From JBBRYB01 sp038238115 (lineage in GTDB: Bacteria > Actinomycetota > Actinomycetes > Propionibacteriales > Nocardioidaceae), in contig JBBRYB010000018.1 in NCBI GenBank assembly GCA_038238115.1, positions 1-64,000 on the forward strand: 64,000 nucleotides of DNA. The letters are read 5' to 3'. Each line of letters opens with the position of its first letter. Position 1 is the first letter of the stretch. The translations under genes and the position numbers were made by a program. The notes below the pieces were generated by a model. The model worked only from the letters and a program-made list of their open reading frames with translations, was not told the DNA's origin and did no database searches. Below are positions 8,084-18,299 of the stretch, piece by piece.

Positions 8084-9259
8084 TCAGGAAACGGTGACCG
8101 AGGGCCCGCCGGGTGCACGGGCCGTGCCGTCGTCGTCGACGGGCTCGCCCATCTCGTCGGCGATGCGCATCGCCTCCTCGATCAGCGTCTCGACGATCAT
8201 CGACTCGGGCACCGTCTTGATGACGTCACCTCTCACGAAGATCTGCCCCTTGCCGTTGCCCGACGCGACGCCGAGGTCGGCTTCCCGGGCCTCCCCGGGA
8301 CCGTTGACGACACACCCCATGACCGCGACGCGTAAGGGGACTTCCAGCCCCTCGAGGCCTGCCGTCACCTCGTGGGCGAGCTTGTAGACGTCGACCTGGG
8401 CCCGACCGCAGGACGGGCAGGACACGATCTCGAGCCGGCGCGGGCGCAGGTTGAGCGACTCGAGGATCTGCAGCCCGACCTTGACCTCCTCGACCGGGGG
8501 CGCAGACAACGACACCCGGATCGTGTCGCCGATGCCCTTGGACAGCAGCGACCCGAAGGCGACAGCAGACTTGATCGTGCCCTGGAAGGCGGGTCCTGCC
8601 TCCGTGACACCGAGGTGCAACGGCCAGTCGCCCGCCTCGGCCAGCAGCTCGTACGCCTTGACCATCACGACCGGGTCATGATGCTTGACGGAGATCTTGA
8701 AGTCGTGGAAGTCGTGCTCCTCGAAGAGCGACGCCTCCCAGACCGCCGACTCGACCAGCGCCTCGGGCGTGGCCTTGCCGTGCTTCTCGAGAAGGCGGGG
8801 GTCGAGGGAACCGGCGTTGACCCCGATTCGGATCGACGTACCCCGGTCCTTGGCGGCGGCCGCGATCTGCTTGACCTGGTCGTCGAACTTGCGGATGTTG
8901 CCGGGGTTGACCCGCACTGCTGCGCAGCCGGCGTCGATCGCTGCGAAGACGTACTTCGGCTGGAAGTGGATGTCGGCGATCACCGGGATCTGCGAGTGCG
9001 AGGCGATCTGCGGCAGCGCCTCGGCGTCGTCCTGGCTCGGGCAGGCGACGCGCACGATGTCGCAGCCGGACGCGGTCAGCTCGGCGATCTGCTGCAAGGT
9101 GGTGTTGACATCGGAGGTCAGCGTCGTGGTCATCGACTGGACGGAGATCGGGGCGTCGCCGCCGACGAGGACCTTGCCCACCTTGATCTGCCGGCTCGGG
9201 CGACGAGGCGCCAGCACAGGTGGTGGTGCGGCGGGCATCCCGAGGTCGATAGTGGTCAT
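8084..9259 (-). CDS. ispG: 4-hydroxy-3-methylbut-2-enyl diphosphate synthase (flavodoxin/ferredoxin)
   Basis: Enzyme of 391 residues that reduces MEcPP to HMBPP in the MEP isoprenoid pathway, using a [4Fe-4S] cluster. The TIM-barrel half starts [25 protein letters not shown] and contains [17 protein letters not shown] and RVNPGNI. The cluster is held by the two Cys of [11 protein letters not shown] and the Cys of [11 protein letters not shown]. Length and motifs are normal for bacterial IspG. The gene follows rip1 after 55 bases on the same strand, and dxr of the same pathway is one gene further upstream, so the three probably share a transcript. Confidence 0.97.
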   Translation of the reverse strand: MTTIDLGMPAAPPPVLAPRRPSRQIKVGKVLVGGDAPISVQSMTTTLTSDVNTTLQQIAELTASGCDIVRVACPSQDDAEALPQIASHSQIPVIADIHFQPKYVFAAIDAGCAAVRVNPGNIRKFDDQVKQIAAAAKDRGTSIRIGVNAGSLDPRLLEKHGKATPEALVESAVWEASLFEEHDFHDFKISVKHHDPVVMVKAYELLAEAGDWPLHLGVTEAGPAFQGTIKSAVAFGSLLSKGIGDTIRVSLSAPPVEEVKVGLQILESLNLRPRRLEIVSCPSCGRAQVDVYKLAHEVTAGLEGLEVPLRVAVMGCVVNGPGEAREADLGVASGNGKGQIFVRGDVIKTVPESMIVETLIEEAMRIADEMGEPVDDDGTARAPGGPSVTVS

Positions 9260-9314
9260 CCGGCGTAGCTCCTGGTCAGCGGGGCGTTGGGCTTGAGCTT
9301 CGGGTCGCCCGAAC

Positions 9315-10619
9315 TCATCCGGTCACCCGGATCGGGTTCACGATGTCGGCCCAGACCAGCACGACGCCCATCACGATGAGCAGGCTGGCGGCGGTGTAGG
9401 CGATCGGCAGGAGCTGAGCCACGTCGGCGTACCCGGGATCGGGCTTGCCGCGCACCCGGGCCAGTCCGCGACGTACCGCCTCGAACAGGGCGCCGGCGAT
9501 GTGGCCGCCGTCGAGGGGCAGCAGCGGGATGAAGTTGAAGAGCGCCACGAAGAGGTTGACCACACCGAGCAGGCTGAGCAGGGAGGCCCACCGGTCCGTA
9601 ACGGTGATCCGGGCGTCCGAGGCGACCTCGCCGGCCACCCGGCTCGCGCCGACGACGCTCATCGGGCTCTGCTGGTCACGGGCCTGCAGGCCGACCGCCG
9701 CCTTGAAGACGCCGACCATCCGCTGCGGCAGGTGCACGACGGCGGCACCCGTCTTCGCCGTGTAGTCGCCCATGGTGGACACGACATAGCCCAGGTTCTG
9801 GCGCACGCGGGTCTCGGCCGGGCTCACGCCGAGGAAGCCCACGTCGACGAAGGAGTCCGAGGTGGCGTCGACCGGCCGCTGCGAGACGATCGTGTGGGTC
9901 GTCAAGGTTCGTAGCTCGCCGTTGCGGTCGACGACGATGGTGGCCTTGCCGGCGTCGTTGGCGCGGATGATGTCGGAGACCTGGTTCCAGTCGATCACCG
10001 TCACACCGTTGAGCGACACGATCTTGTCGCCGAGGTGGAGGCCGGCCTGGCGCGCCGGTGAGATCGGATCGCTCGGCCGACAGGCGCGGGCGCCCTCGCT
10101 CGCGGGGATGACGCAGTCGGAGATCCGGTCGACGACCAATGTCGGGGTCGGCACACCGATGCCGATGAAGACGCCGCCGAGCAGCAGCACGGCCAGCACG
10201 ACATTGGTCAGCGGGCCGCCGGCCATGATGATGATCTTTTGCCACCACGGCTTCCGGTAGAACAGTCGAGGCTCGTCGGCCGTCGTGATGTTCTCGTACT
10301 CGACCGCGCGGGCGTCGGCGATCAGGCGCCCGAAGAAGCCGTTCCGGATCCCGCGGACTCGCCCGTCGGCGTCGCGCTTGGCCGGTGGCAGCATCCCGAT
10401 CATGCGGATGAAGCCGCCGAGGGGCAACAGCTTGACGCCGTACTCGGTTTCCCCCGTGCGTCGGGACCAGACGGTCTTGCCGAAGCCGACGAAGTATTGC
10501 GTGACCTTGACCCCGAAGAGCTTCGCCGGGACCATGTGGCCGACTTCGTGCAGCGCGATCGAGGCGAGGACGCCGAACAAGAAGAGCACGACCCCGAGGG
10601 CATAGACCAGACCCGTCAT
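9315..10619 (-). CDS. rip1: Site-2 protease family intramembrane metalloprotease (Rip1/RseP type)
   Basis: Membrane zinc protease of 434 residues that cleaves membrane-bound anti-sigma factors or similar substrates inside the bilayer. The first helix carries the HExxH site ALHEVGHM (H24, E25, H28), followed by [21 protein letters not shown] domain follows (about 180-270, [17 protein letters not shown]). The second active-site helix contains [17 protein letters not shown], which supplies the Asp metal ligand. The start ATG overlaps the dxr stop by four bases (ATGA). The dxr-rip1-ispG order is the usual one in Actinomycetota. Confidence 0.95.
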   Translation of the reverse strand: MTGLVYALGVVLFLFGVLASIALHEVGHMVPAKLFGVKVTQYFVGFGKTVWSRRTGETEYGVKLLPLGGFIRMIGMLPPAKRDADGRVRGIRNGFFGRLIADARAVEYENITTADEPRLFYRKPWWQKIIIMAGGPLTNVVLAVLLLGGVFIGIGVPTPTLVVDRISDCVIPASEGARACRPSDPISPARQAGLHLGDKIVSLNGVTVIDWNQVSDIIRANDAGKATIVVDRNGELRTLTTHTIVSQRPVDATSDSFVDVGFLGVSPAETRVRQNLGYVVSTMGDYTAKTGAAVVHLPQRMVGVFKAAVGLQARDQQSPMSVVGASRVAGEVASDARITVTDRWASLLSLLGVVNLFVALFNFIPLLPLDGGHIAGALFEAVRRGLARVRGKPDPGYADVAQLLPIAYTAASLLIVMGVVLVWADIVNPIRVTG

Positions 10620-11854
10620 TGACGTGCTGTCCCTCCCGATGTCGATGGTGCGGCGACGGCCTCCGCCGCCCGATCACGAGCCCAACGGTCGGCTGCGAGG
10701 ACGTCGTCGACGCTCACCTCGCTCCCCCCCGAGGGTACGTCGTGGTGATCAAGGACCGCAGCGACTGTGTCGACGATCGCAAGATAGGCCAGGGCACCGG
10801 AGAGGAAAGCCTCGACACACACCTCGTTGGCTGCGTTGAAGACTGCCGGGGCCACGCCGCCCCTTCTGCCGGCCTCGATCGCCAGTCCAAGGCCCGGGAA
10901 CGCCTCCTGGTTGACAGGCTCGAAGTCCCAGCGGTGGGACTGGCTCCAGTCGATCGGCCTGCCCGTCCCGGCGATCCGGTCGGGCCAGCTCAGGGAGAGG
11001 CTGATCGGCAGCCGCATGTCCGGCGGAGACGCCTGCGCGAGCGTGGAGCCGTCGACGAACTCGACCATCGAGTGGACGATCGACTGCGGGTGCACCACGA
11101 CCTCGATGGCGTCGTAGTCGATCCCGAAGAGCAGATGCGCCTCGATCACCTCCAGACCCTTGTTGACCAGTGTCGCTGAGTTCGTGGTGATGACCGGCCC
11201 CATGTTCCAGGTCGGATGAGCCAGGGCGTCCGCGGCCGTGACGGCACCGAGCTGGTCGCGGGGTATCCCGCGGAACGGGCCGCCGCTCGCGGTCACGACC
11301 AGGCGCCGCACTTCCTGAGCCCGGCCGGCGCGCAGACACTGCGCCAACGCCGAGTGTTCGGAGTCGACCGGCACGATCTGCTCCGGCTTGGCGGCCGATG
11401 TCACGACCTCGCCCCCGATGATGAGTGACTCCTTGTTGGCCAGCGCGAGCGTCGATCCTGCCGCCAGCGCCGCCAGCGTGGGGCGTAGGCCGACGGAGCC
11501 GGTGATGGCGTTGAGCACCACGTCGCAGGGCAGGCCGGCGACCTGCTCGGCGGCGTCGGGTCCGACGATGATCTTCGGCAGCCGGAAGTCGCCGTGGTGG
11601 TAGCCGCGCCTCTGCGCCTGGGCGTAGAGCGCCAGCTGGAGGTCTTGGGCGTTCGTGCCGCGCGACACGCCTACGGTTTCGACGGCGAACTCGACGGCCT
11701 GCTCGGCCAGCAGTGCCGGGTTGGTGCCCCCGGCCGACAGAGCCACCACCCGGAACCGGTCGGGGTTGCGGCGTACGACGTCGAGCGCCTGGGTGCCCAC
11801 CGACCCGGTCGAGCCGAGCAGCACGATCTCGCGCACACCACCAGGCTCACTCAC
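10616..11854 (-). CDS. dxr: 1-deoxy-D-xylulose-5-phosphate reductoisomerase
   Basis: NADPH-dependent enzyme of 412 residues that makes 2-C-methyl-D-erythritol 4-phosphate in the MEP pathway. The N-terminal Rossmann motif is [17 protein letters not shown]. Metal and substrate residues sit in [13 protein letters not shown] and the catalytic lid region in [21 protein letters not shown] chose the GTG at 11854 ([14 protein letters not shown]), preceded by GAGG, because the longer frame to 11956 adds a non-conserved Arg/Gly-rich extension. It is coupled to rip1 by a four-base overlap. Confidence 0.96.
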   Translation of the reverse strand: MSEPGGVREIVLLGSTGSVGTQALDVVRRNPDRFRVVALSAGGTNPALLAEQAVEFAVETVGVSRGTNAQDLQLALYAQAQRRGYHHGDFRLPKIIVGPDAAEQVAGLPCDVVLNAITGSVGLRPTLAALAAGSTLALANKESLIIGGEVVTSAAKPEQIVPVDSEHSALAQCLRAGRAQEVRRLVVTASGGPFRGIPRDQLGAVTAADALAHPTWNMGPVITTNSATLVNKGLEVIEAHLLFGIDYDAIEVVVHPQSIVHSMVEFVDGSTLAQASPPDMRLPISLSLSWPDRIAGTGRPIDWSQSHRWDFEPVNQEAFPGLGLAIEAGRRGGVAPAVFNAANEVCVEAFLSGALAYLAIVDTVAAVLDHHDVPSGGSEVSVDDVLAADRWARDRAAEAVAAPSTSGGTARQ

Positions 11855-11912
11855 CGCCTCATCCTCCCACGCCGCACCCTTCCGACCGAGGGTCAACCTC
11901 CCAGCTGCGGAG

Positions 11913-11937
11913 TCAGGTTCTCGACCCGAGGACCTGA
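11913..11937 (-). terminator. Hairpin terminator after the ABC-2 operon
   Basis: TCAGGTTCTCG, a three-base loop ACC, and CGAGGACCTGA form an 11-bp stem with one mismatched position. It lies 26 bases beyond the stop of the ABC permease (11964) and upstream of dxr on the same strand, so it probably separates the two transcription units. Confidence 0.6.
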
Positions 11938-11963
11938 GCCCTCCGAGCGCCCGCACCGACGGG

Positions 11964-12767
11964 CTATGCGGACTTCACCTCGCTGCGCAGGACGCGGTAG
12001 GCGCCGACGAGCAGCGGGATCACGATCCACCACAGGCTCGTCACGAGGAGATGCCACCAGGCGTTCGGCTCGCCAGCCATCGTGTGGGTCTGCAGAGGCG
12101 TCTGCGCAGTACCGGCGTCGATCCACGGCGCACTGTCTTGAAGTGCCGGGACCAGGCTGAAGAGCAGGTTGAACGCGATCGGCAGCGCAAACGACGCCAC
12201 GATGGCGGCCGCGCTGTTGAGCAAGATCATGCCGAACGCGAACCCGCCGAGCAGCCCCAACCCTTGCAGCAGCACGATGTCGCGGACACCAGCGGCACCG
12301 AACGCCCAGCTGCCATCGCCGCCTTGCAGGGAGGAGCCGAGCACGTTACCGAGCGCCGCGAGCGCCAGGAGCAGCACGACGAAGAGCGCCCCCAAGGTGA
12401 GTGTCGCGATGACCTTGGCGGTGATGACGCGTCCACGGCTCGGCTCGAGCGTGAACGTCACGAGTCCGGTGCGCTGCGACCACTCACTCGTGACGGCCAA
12501 GATTCCGAGAATCGGCAGCAGGATGCCCTGCGGCACGGCGGTCGTGGTGACGAAGTTCTCGTAGGTCAGGGCACCCGGACTGCCGGCGAAGAGCAGGACC
12601 GTCATCGCGGCGAGGGTGATCAGCGCAATCGCGATCAACAGCCACATGCCCGCCCGGGTGTCCATGAGCTTGCGCAGCTCGACCCTGACGTGACGGGCCA
12701 GCGGCACTCTCGACGGTGACCGGTGCGGAACCGCTCCGGTCTGGCCTGCTACCTGGGCGGTGCTCAT
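11964..12767 (-). CDS. ABC-2 type exporter permease
   Basis: Integral membrane protein of 267 residues, partner of the ATPase encoded just upstream. After a short cytoplasmic N-terminus ([19 protein letters not shown]) it has six hydrophobic segments, beginning [20 protein letters not shown]. The segment [20 protein letters not shown] between helices 2 and 3 is typical of this permease family. The start overlaps the ATPase stop by four bases. The cargo is unknown. The divergent histidine kinase/response regulator pair may control it, as in antibiotic- and lipid-stress exporters of Gram-positive bacteria. Confidence 0.85.
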   Translation of the reverse strand: MSTAQVAGQTGAVPHRSPSRVPLARHVRVELRKLMDTRAGMWLLIAIALITLAAMTVLLFAGSPGALTYENFVTTTAVPQGILLPILGILAVTSEWSQRTGLVTFTLEPSRGRVITAKVIATLTLGALFVVLLLALAALGNVLGSSLQGGDGSWAFGAAGVRDIVLLQGLGLLGGFAFGMILLNSAAAIVASFALPIAFNLLFSLVPALQDSAPWIDAGTAQTPLQTHTMAGEPNAWWHLLVTSLWWIVIPLLVGAYRVLRSEVKSA

Positions 12768-13660
12768 GACGAAACCTCTTCTCGTGCGTCGTCGGCGGTG
12801 AGTTCCAAGAACATTTCTTCGAGACCCGATCCCCCGGTTCTCAGCTCTGTCAGTACGACCTGGCCGGCCAGCGCGGCCCTGCCCACCTGTTCGGTCGTCG
12901 CGTCGACGACCAGTGCGCCGTCCGGGGTGCGCGTGAAGGGCAGGTGTGCCTCGGTGAGCGTCGAGGTGAGCGTGTCCATCTCCATCGCCCGAACGAGTGT
13001 TCCCGCGTCGGACAGCATCTGGGACTTGAGGCCCTGCGCCACGATCTTGCCTCGGCCGATCACGACGAGCTCGTCGGCGATGACCTCGATCTCATGGATC
13101 AGGTGGGAGGACAACAGCACGGTGCCACCGCGCTCGGCGAAGCCGCGCAGCAGGCTGCGCATCCAGCGGATACCAGCGGGGTCGAGGCCGTTGGCCGGTT
13201 CGTCGAGGACGAGCACCTCGGGGTCGCCGAGCAGCGCGTGCGCGATACCGAGCCGCTGGCGCATGCCGAGGGAGTAGGCGCCGACGCGCCTGTTGGTCTC
13301 GGTCTCGTTGAGCCCGACGAGCCGGAGCATCTCGTCGACGCGGGAGTCCGGCAGTCCCATCACCATGGCGCCGAGCTTGAGCACCTCCCGGCCGGTTCGG
13401 CCGGCGTGCTGAGCCGAGGCGTCGAGGAGTACGCCGACCTGGGTTCCTGGGTTGTTGAGCTGGCTGTAGGGCACTCCGAGGATGGTGGTGATGCCGCTCG
13501 ACGGGGGCGTCAGCCCGCACATCATGCGCATCGTGGTCGACTTGCCCGCGCCGTTCGGGCCGAGGAAGCCGGTAACGGTTCCTGGTTGGACGGTGAAGGA
13601 CACCCGGTCGACCGCTGGAAAGGCGCCGTAGCGCTTGCTGAGTTCTTCGACAACGATCAT
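12764..13660 (-). CDS. ABC transporter ATP-binding protein
   Basis: Cytoplasmic ATPase of 298 residues. Walker A is GPNGAGKST at about 38-46, the signature is the YSLGMRQRLGIA variant, Walker B is VLVLDEPANGLDP, and the switch His is in SSHLIHEIE. The last 80 residues form the regulatory tail seen in CcmA/NatA-like exporters. The start ATG at 13660 (MIVVEELSKRYG) is where the domain begins; the frame stays open 21 codons further. The gene is coupled to the permease and divergent from the sensor kinase, with 132 bases between. Confidence 0.9.
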   Translation of the reverse strand: MIVVEELSKRYGAFPAVDRVSFTVQPGTVTGFLGPNGAGKSTTMRMMCGLTPPSSGITTILGVPYSQLNNPGTQVGVLLDASAQHAGRTGREVLKLGAMVMGLPDSRVDEMLRLVGLNETETNRRVGAYSLGMRQRLGIAHALLGDPEVLVLDEPANGLDPAGIRWMRSLLRGFAERGGTVLLSSHLIHEIEVIADELVVIGRGKIVAQGLKSQMLSDAGTLVRAMEMDTLTSTLTEAHLPFTRTPDGALVVDATTEQVGRAALAGQVVLTELRTGGSGLEEMFLELTADDAREEVSS

Positions 13661-13780
13661 GACGCCTATCGTGGTCGGTGCGGAAACCAGTCGCATCGGG
13701 CCAAGGTCTCGACCACCCCCCAACTTAAGTCGATACCCTCGGCCGACCTATGGCGGTAGATGAAAGCGTGACGATCTCCT

Positions 13781-13786
13781 TACGCT
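13781..13786 (+). promoter_or_regulatory. Possible -10 (TACGCT) for a leaderless kinase transcript
   Basis: TACGCT fits the actinobacterial TANNNT -10 pattern and ends six bases before the GTG start of the histidine kinase. No Shine-Dalgarno sequence precedes that GTG. This spacing suggests transcription starts at the GTG itself, as for many leaderless actinobacterial mRNAs. I see no clear -35. Confidence 0.4.
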
Positions 13787-13792
13787 GGCCCT

Positions 13793-14965
13793 GTGAGCGC
13801 AACCGCTGACGCCGTACCACCACCTCCGTTGACCCGGTGGCAGCTCGTCTGGCGCAACCTCGCCGCCATCGCGGCTGGCGGGCTGGTCTGGCTCACGGTT
13901 GCGCCGGCACAGTGGGACGTGAGCCGGCTGCTGTTCTTCACAGATCTCGCGCTGGGCATCTTGTCGCTGGTTGCGATGCACTTTCGGCGCCGCTGGCCCG
14001 TCACTATCGCGCTGGTGACCTCGGCGGCGGGCGCGTTGTCAGCAAGCTCCGTCGGAGCGGGCGGAATCGCGTTCATCTCCATGGCCACCCGACGCCGCTG
14101 GATGGAGATCCTGCCGGTCTACGTGGTGTCCGTCGCCGCGGGGCAGGCCTACTCGATGGTCGAACCCAGGCAGCCCGACCCATGGTGGGTCTCGCTGTTG
14201 TTCGCAGCCGTCTTCGGTGGGATCGTCGCCGCGATCGGAATGTATATCGGGGCCAGACGCGAACTGCTCGCCACGCTGGAGGACCGCGCCGACCGGGCCG
14301 AGCGTGAGCAGTCCCTGCGCGTCGCCCAGGCCCAGTCACAGGAGCGCAACAGGATTGCCCGCGAGATGCACGACGTGCTGGCCCACCGGATGTCGCTGGT
14401 GGCCATGCACGCCGGAGCACTCACCTATCGCGACGACCTGACGCCCGACGAGACCCGCGAGGCGGCAGAGATCATCCAGGCCAACTCCCACCGAGCCTTG
14501 ACAGACCTGCGCGAGATCCTCGGTGTGCTGCGTGAGACCGAGACCGAGGCGGCACCAGACCGGCCCCAGCCGACACTGGGTGACCTCGACGACCTGGTCG
14601 CCGACGAGCGCACCGCAGGCGCCCGGATCCAGCTCAAGATCGGTGTCCGCGAAGGCGTCGAGGTGCCCCAGTCCATCGGCCGGACGGCATACCGCATCGT
14701 GCAGGAGGGCCTCACGAACGCGCGCAAGCACTCTCCGGACACCCAGGTCGACGTGATCGTGTCGGGGTGTCCTGGAGACGGGCTCACCGTCGAGGTCAGC
14801 AATCCGATGCGCGTGGGCAGTGCACGCATCGAGACGACGCCGGGTGCCAGGTTCGGCCTCGTGGGTCTGGCGGAGCGGGCGACGCTGGCGCGCGGTCGGT
14901 TCGAGCACGGGCGAACCGCCCAAGGTGACTTCGTGGTGCGAGCCTGGCTACCGTGGGCGGCGTGA
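13793..14965 (+). CDS. Sensor histidine kinase (NarL-type two-component system)
   Basis: Membrane kinase of 390 residues. Residues about 15-150 hold five or so transmembrane segments with very short external loops, so it probably senses within the membrane. The dimerisation domain is the HisKA_3 type with IAREMHDVLAHRMSLV and phospho-acceptor H193. The ATPase domain has the N box in YRIVQEGLTNARKHS and the glycine-rich FGLVGLAERATLARG. The stop overlaps the response regulator start by four bases (GTGA). Divergence from an ABC-2 exporter suggests that operon as a target. Confidence 0.9.
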   Translation: MSATADAVPPPPLTRWQLVWRNLAAIAAGGLVWLTVAPAQWDVSRLLFFTDLALGILSLVAMHFRRRWPVTIALVTSAAGALSASSVGAGGIAFISMATRRRWMEILPVYVVSVAAGQAYSMVEPRQPDPWWVSLLFAAVFGGIVAAIGMYIGARRELLATLEDRADRAEREQSLRVAQAQSQERNRIAREMHDVLAHRMSLVAMHAGALTYRDDLTPDETREAAEIIQANSHRALTDLREILGVLRETETEAAPDRPQPTLGDLDDLVADERTAGARIQLKIGVREGVEVPQSIGRTAYRIVQEGLTNARKHSPDTQVDVIVSGCPGDGLTVEVSNPMRVGSARIETTPGARFGLVGLAERATLARGRFEHGRTAQGDFVVRAWLPWAA

Positions 14966-15639
14966 CCGAGCTCCGGGATCCCATCGGGGTCGTCATTGTC
15001 GATGACGATGCACTGGTGCGGGCCGGGCTCGCGATGATCCTGCACGGTGCCGCCGACATCGAGATCCTCGGTGAGGCCGGCGACGGCGCCGAGGGGCTCG
15101 CGATCGTCGACCAGGTGCAGCCCGACGTCGTGCTGATGGACATCCGGATGCCGCGCATGGACGGCCTGGAAGCCACCGCGCGCCTGTCCCGGCTCACCGA
15201 CGCGCCGGCGGTCATCGTGCTCACAACGTTCGATGCGGACGAGTACGTCGTTCGGGCGCTCCGCGACGGCGCAACGGGGTTCCTGCTCAAAGACACGCCG
15301 CCCGCTGCCATCGTCGACGCCGTCCACAAGGTGGCCCGTGGCGAGCCGATGCTGTCGCCGAGCGTCACAACCCAGCTCATCCGCCAGGTCGCGGACTCGT
15401 CGCTCAGCTCGCCCGCCGAACGGGTCAGCGCGGCGCGAGATCGGCTGGACAGTCTCAGCGACCGGGAGCGGGAGGTGGCGGCCGCGGTCGGGGCCGGACG
15501 GTCGAATGCCGAGATCGCGGCCGAGCTCTACATGAGTGTGGCCACCGTCAAGGCGCACGTGTCACGCGTGCTCATCAAGCTCGGCGCCGCCAACCGGGTC
15601 CAGATCGCCATCTGCGTGCACGTGGCCGGCCTGTCGTGA
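14962..15639 (+). CDS. NarL/FixJ-family response regulator
   Basis: DNA-binding regulator of 225 residues. The receiver domain starts IGVVIVDDDALVRAGLAMIL with phospho-acceptor D60 in DVVLMDIRMPRMDG. The output domain (about 160-225) is a LuxR-type helix-turn-helix, LSDREREVAAAVGAGRSNAE followed by the recognition region MSVATVKAHVSRVLIKLGA. I chose the GTG at 14962, which overlaps the kinase stop; a second GTG lies at 14953. Its targets are not visible, but the adjacent ABC-2 operon is the obvious candidate. Confidence 0.92.
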   Translation: MTELRDPIGVVIVDDDALVRAGLAMILHGAADIEILGEAGDGAEGLAIVDQVQPDVVLMDIRMPRMDGLEATARLSRLTDAPAVIVLTTFDADEYVVRALRDGATGFLLKDTPPAAIVDAVHKVARGEPMLSPSVTTQLIRQVADSSLSSPAERVSAARDRLDSLSDREREVAAAVGAGRSNAEIAAELYMSVATVKAHVSRVLIKLGAANRVQIAICVHVAGLS

Positions 15640-15658
15640 CCCGCCCCACCGACTCCAG

Positions 15659-15712
15659 CGATTCGTCCTGCCCGGCGACGCGGGCCGTCCCCGACCTCGG
15701 CAGGACGAATCG
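15659..15712. repeat. Palindromic repeat with GATTCGTC/GACGAATC ends, copy 1
   Basis: CGATTCGTCCTGCC (15659-15672) and GGCAGGACGAATCG (15699-15712) are perfect 14-bp inverted repeats around a 26-base GC-rich interior. The element sits between the response regulator stop and the ribosome site of the aminotransferase, so it may act as a terminator. The same left end recurs at 36056 and 36132. Confidence 0.75.
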
Positions 15713-15738
15713 GTGGGTGATGGCGAAAGGAGACCGGC

Positions 15739-16980
15739 ATGGGTAACTTGTGGCACCCGTTCTCGGACATGGGGGCGGTGGAGCGCGATGGCGAGTTCGT
15801 CATCACCCGAGGCCAAGGCGCCCACGTCTGGGACGAGCAGGGTCGCCGCTACCTCGACGCCACCGCCGGGCTGTGGTTCACCAACATCGGACACGGTCGG
15901 GCCGAGATCGCCGACGCCGCCGCCGGGCAGATGCGGGCGATCGCCGCCTACAGCACGTTCGGCGACAACGCGACCCCGTCGACGCTGGAGCTCGCCGACC
16001 GGCTGGCCGGGATCGCCCCGGTGCCCGGCAGCAAGGTGTTTCTCACGTCCGGTGGGTCCGACTCGGTGGACACCGCCGCCAAGCTCGCACGCCGCTACTG
16101 GCACGAGGTCGGCCAGCCCTCGCGTACCGTCGTCATCGGCCGCCAAAAGGCCTACCACGGCATGCACTACGCGGGTACGGCGCTGGCCGGCATCCCCGGC
16201 AACCGCGAGGGCTACGGCGAGCTCGTCTCGGACGCCGCGACGGTCGACTGGGACAGCGCCGATGACCTGCGCGCCACGATCGAACGGGTCGGCCCGGAGC
16301 GGGTCGCCGCCTTCTTCTGTGAACCCGTCATCGGGGCCGGTGGGGTCTACCCGCCACCGGATGGCTACCTCGCCGACGTGCGCAAGGTCTGCACCGAGTA
16401 CGACGTGTTGTTCGTCGCCGACGAGGTGGTCACCGGCTTCGGCCGCATCGGCGGCTCGTGGTTCGCCAGCACACGTTTCGGGCTCGAGCCCGACCTGGTG
16501 ACGACCGCGAAGGGGCTCACCTCCGGCTACGTCCCGATGGGCGCGGTGCTGGTCTCCCCGAAGGTGCACGAGCCGTTCTTCAATCCCGACGCCGGGGTCT
16601 GGTGGAGGCACGGGTACACGTACTCGGGCCACGCCACAGCGGCTGCGGTGGCGCTCGCCAACCTCGCCATCATCGAGCGTGAGAGCCTGTTGGACGAGGC
16701 CACCCGGCTCGAGACCACGCTCGCCGTCGCGCTGTCCCCGTTGGCCGACCACCCGCGCGTGGCGGAGGTACGCTGCGGCACCGGGGCGCTTGCCGCCGTA
16801 CAGCTCGCCGAACCCTCGGAGGCGCTGAGCCTCGCCCGCACGCTGCGGTCGCACGGTGTGGCCACCCGCGCCGTCGGTGCGGGCGGCATCCAGATCTCAC
16901 CGGCGCTGGTCATGACCGACGACGACGTGAGCGAGATGGCCGCCGCCATCGCCGACGCGCTGGACTCCCCCGCCGGTTGA
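15739..16980 (+). CDS. Class III (omega) aminotransferase, putative diamine aminotransferase
   Basis: PLP enzyme of 413 residues. It has the class III layout: GQGAHVWDEQGRRYLDATAG near the start, SGGSDSVDTAAKLARRYW, the YHGMHYAGTALAG region, the PLP-stacking DEVVTGFGRIGGSW, and the Schiff-base lysine K258 in TAKGLTSGY. AAAGGAG lies six bases before the ATG. It faces the saccharopine-dehydrogenase-like, aminoaldehyde dehydrogenase and polyamine importer genes on the other strand. This makes a putrescine- or cadaverine-type donor with pyruvate or 2-oxoglutarate as acceptor plausible; specificity cannot be read from sequence. Confidence 0.9.
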   Translation: MGNLWHPFSDMGAVERDGEFVITRGQGAHVWDEQGRRYLDATAGLWFTNIGHGRAEIADAAAGQMRAIAAYSTFGDNATPSTLELADRLAGIAPVPGSKVFLTSGGSDSVDTAAKLARRYWHEVGQPSRTVVIGRQKAYHGMHYAGTALAGIPGNREGYGELVSDAATVDWDSADDLRATIERVGPERVAAFFCEPVIGAGGVYPPPDGYLADVRKVCTEYDVLFVADEVVTGFGRIGGSWFASTRFGLEPDLVTTAKGLTSGYVPMGAVLVSPKVHEPFFNPDAGVWWRHGYTYSGHATAAAVALANLAIIERESLLDEATRLETTLAVALSPLADHPRVAEVRCGTGALAAVQLAEPSEALSLARTLRSHGVATRAVGAGGIQISPALVMTDDDVSEMAAAIADALDSPAG

Positions 16981-17084
16981 CCCCGCCGCCTGCTCCCGCT
17001 GACAGCCGCATTGACCGCAATTCCCTCCGCTGAGCCCCGCGTCAACCCGTAGACCGTGGCGTAAGCGCGGACCGAGGAGCTGGG

Positions 17085-18296
17085 TTAGCCGCGTTGGGAC
17101 CAGGGCGCGCCGTACTCGGTGAGCAGGTCCAGGAACGGTACGGCGTCGAACGCCTCGGGGCCTAGCACGCCGACGCCCGCCCAGGTGCCAGCCGCCAGCA
17201 ACTCGAGTGCGACGACCGGGTTGACGGCCGTCTGCCAGACCACGCACTGGTGGCCGTACTCCGCCATCGACCACTCGTTGTCCACGACGTGGTAGAGGTA
17301 CGTCGAGCGTGGCTGGCCATCGCTGCCGACCCCGGTCACGTGGAGGCCGGCGCAGGTCTTGCCCCGCATCCTGTCACCGAGCGTGGCGGGGTCGGGCAGA
17401 GCTGCCGCCACGACGTCACGAGGACTGACCTGGACGCCGCCGACCCGGAGCTTGTCGGTGCGATCGAGCCCGAGCTTGTGCAGCACCTTCAACACATCGA
17501 TGAACTCATCGCCGAGCCCGTACTTGAACGTCGCCCGCTTGCACTCGATCCAGCGCGGCATCAGCAGCACTTCTTCGTGCTCGACGTTGACGCACTCGAC
17601 CGGTCCGATGCCGTCGGGGAAGTCGAAGACCTCCGGCTCGCTGAACGGCTCCGTCGTGTGCCAACCACCGGCTGCCTCGGGCGCCGCCTTCTCCCAGATG
17701 ACCGGCGGGTTGAGACACTCCTCGATCGTGGTCCAGATCGAGAACGACGGCGCGAAGTCGTAGCCGTTCACCGTCAGGTTCGCCCCGTCGCGGGTCCCCA
17801 GCTCGTCGATCGCGGAGAACAGGTGGTCGGCGGCGTAGCGCGCGAAGACGTCGGACAGGCCGGGCTCCACGCCCATCCCGACGAGCGCCAACCGCCCCTC
17901 CGCCTCCCACTCGGGGGCGACCGCGAACTGCTCGTCGCCGAGCTTCACGCCCGCAAGCGCATAAGGCTGCTCTGGATGGGGACGCGACAGGCTCATCGCC
18001 ATGTCGACGTAGTCGGCACCGCCCGCCCGTGCTCCGGTGAAGATCGGCATCACGAAACGCGGGTCGACGGCGTTCAGCACGTGCGTCACAGCGTGCTCGC
18101 GCACCAGATTGGCGACCGCGTCGGCGTCTGAGGCGTCGACGCGTACACCGCTGAAGCGGGCGTCATCGGCCGCTGCCTTGGCCGCGCGGGTCTCGTCGTG
18201 GTCTGCGATGACGAGCTGGTCGAAGAAGTCACGCCGCCGGGCGATGGCCGCGAAAGCCGAGCCGACGCCACCGGCGCCGACGAGCAGGATCCGCAC
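17085..18296 (-). CDS. Saccharopine dehydrogenase-like (Lys1/carboxynorspermidine dehydrogenase fold) protein
   Basis: NAD(P)-dependent oxidoreductase of 403 residues. The N-terminus is a Rossmann fold, MRILLVGAGGVGSAFAAIAR, followed by the saccharopine dehydrogenase catalytic domain with NAVDPRFVMPIFTGARAGGA and GMGVEPGLSDVFARYA. Length and layout match the Lys1/carboxynorspermidine dehydrogenase group better than the longer LysB/AASS forms. The GTG start is three bases after the aldehyde dehydrogenase stop. Location at the end of a polyamine importer/dehydrogenase cluster suggests a substrate such as an aminoacid-polyamine conjugate; lysine catabolism is the alternative. Confidence 0.85.
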   Translation of the reverse strand: MRILLVGAGGVGSAFAAIARRRDFFDQLVIADHDETRAAKAAADDARFSGVRVDASDADAVANLVREHAVTHVLNAVDPRFVMPIFTGARAGGADYVDMAMSLSRPHPEQPYALAGVKLGDEQFAVAPEWEAEGRLALVGMGVEPGLSDVFARYAADHLFSAIDELGTRDGANLTVNGYDFAPSFSIWTTIEECLNPPVIWEKAAPEAAGGWHTTEPFSEPEVFDFPDGIGPVECVNVEHEEVLLMPRWIECKRATFKYGLGDEFIDVLKVLHKLGLDRTDKLRVGGVQVSPRDVVAAALPDPATLGDRMRGKTCAGLHVTGVGSDGQPRSTYLYHVVDNEWSMAEYGHQCVVWQTAVNPVVALELLAAGTWAGVGVLGPEAFDAVPFLDLLTEYGAPWSQRG

Positions 18297-18299
18297 GCC

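Noticed and set aside
17000..17084. tRNA gene or strong terminator in the gap after the first aminotransferase.
   Set aside because: No cloverleaf or stable stem could be drawn from the 104 bases.
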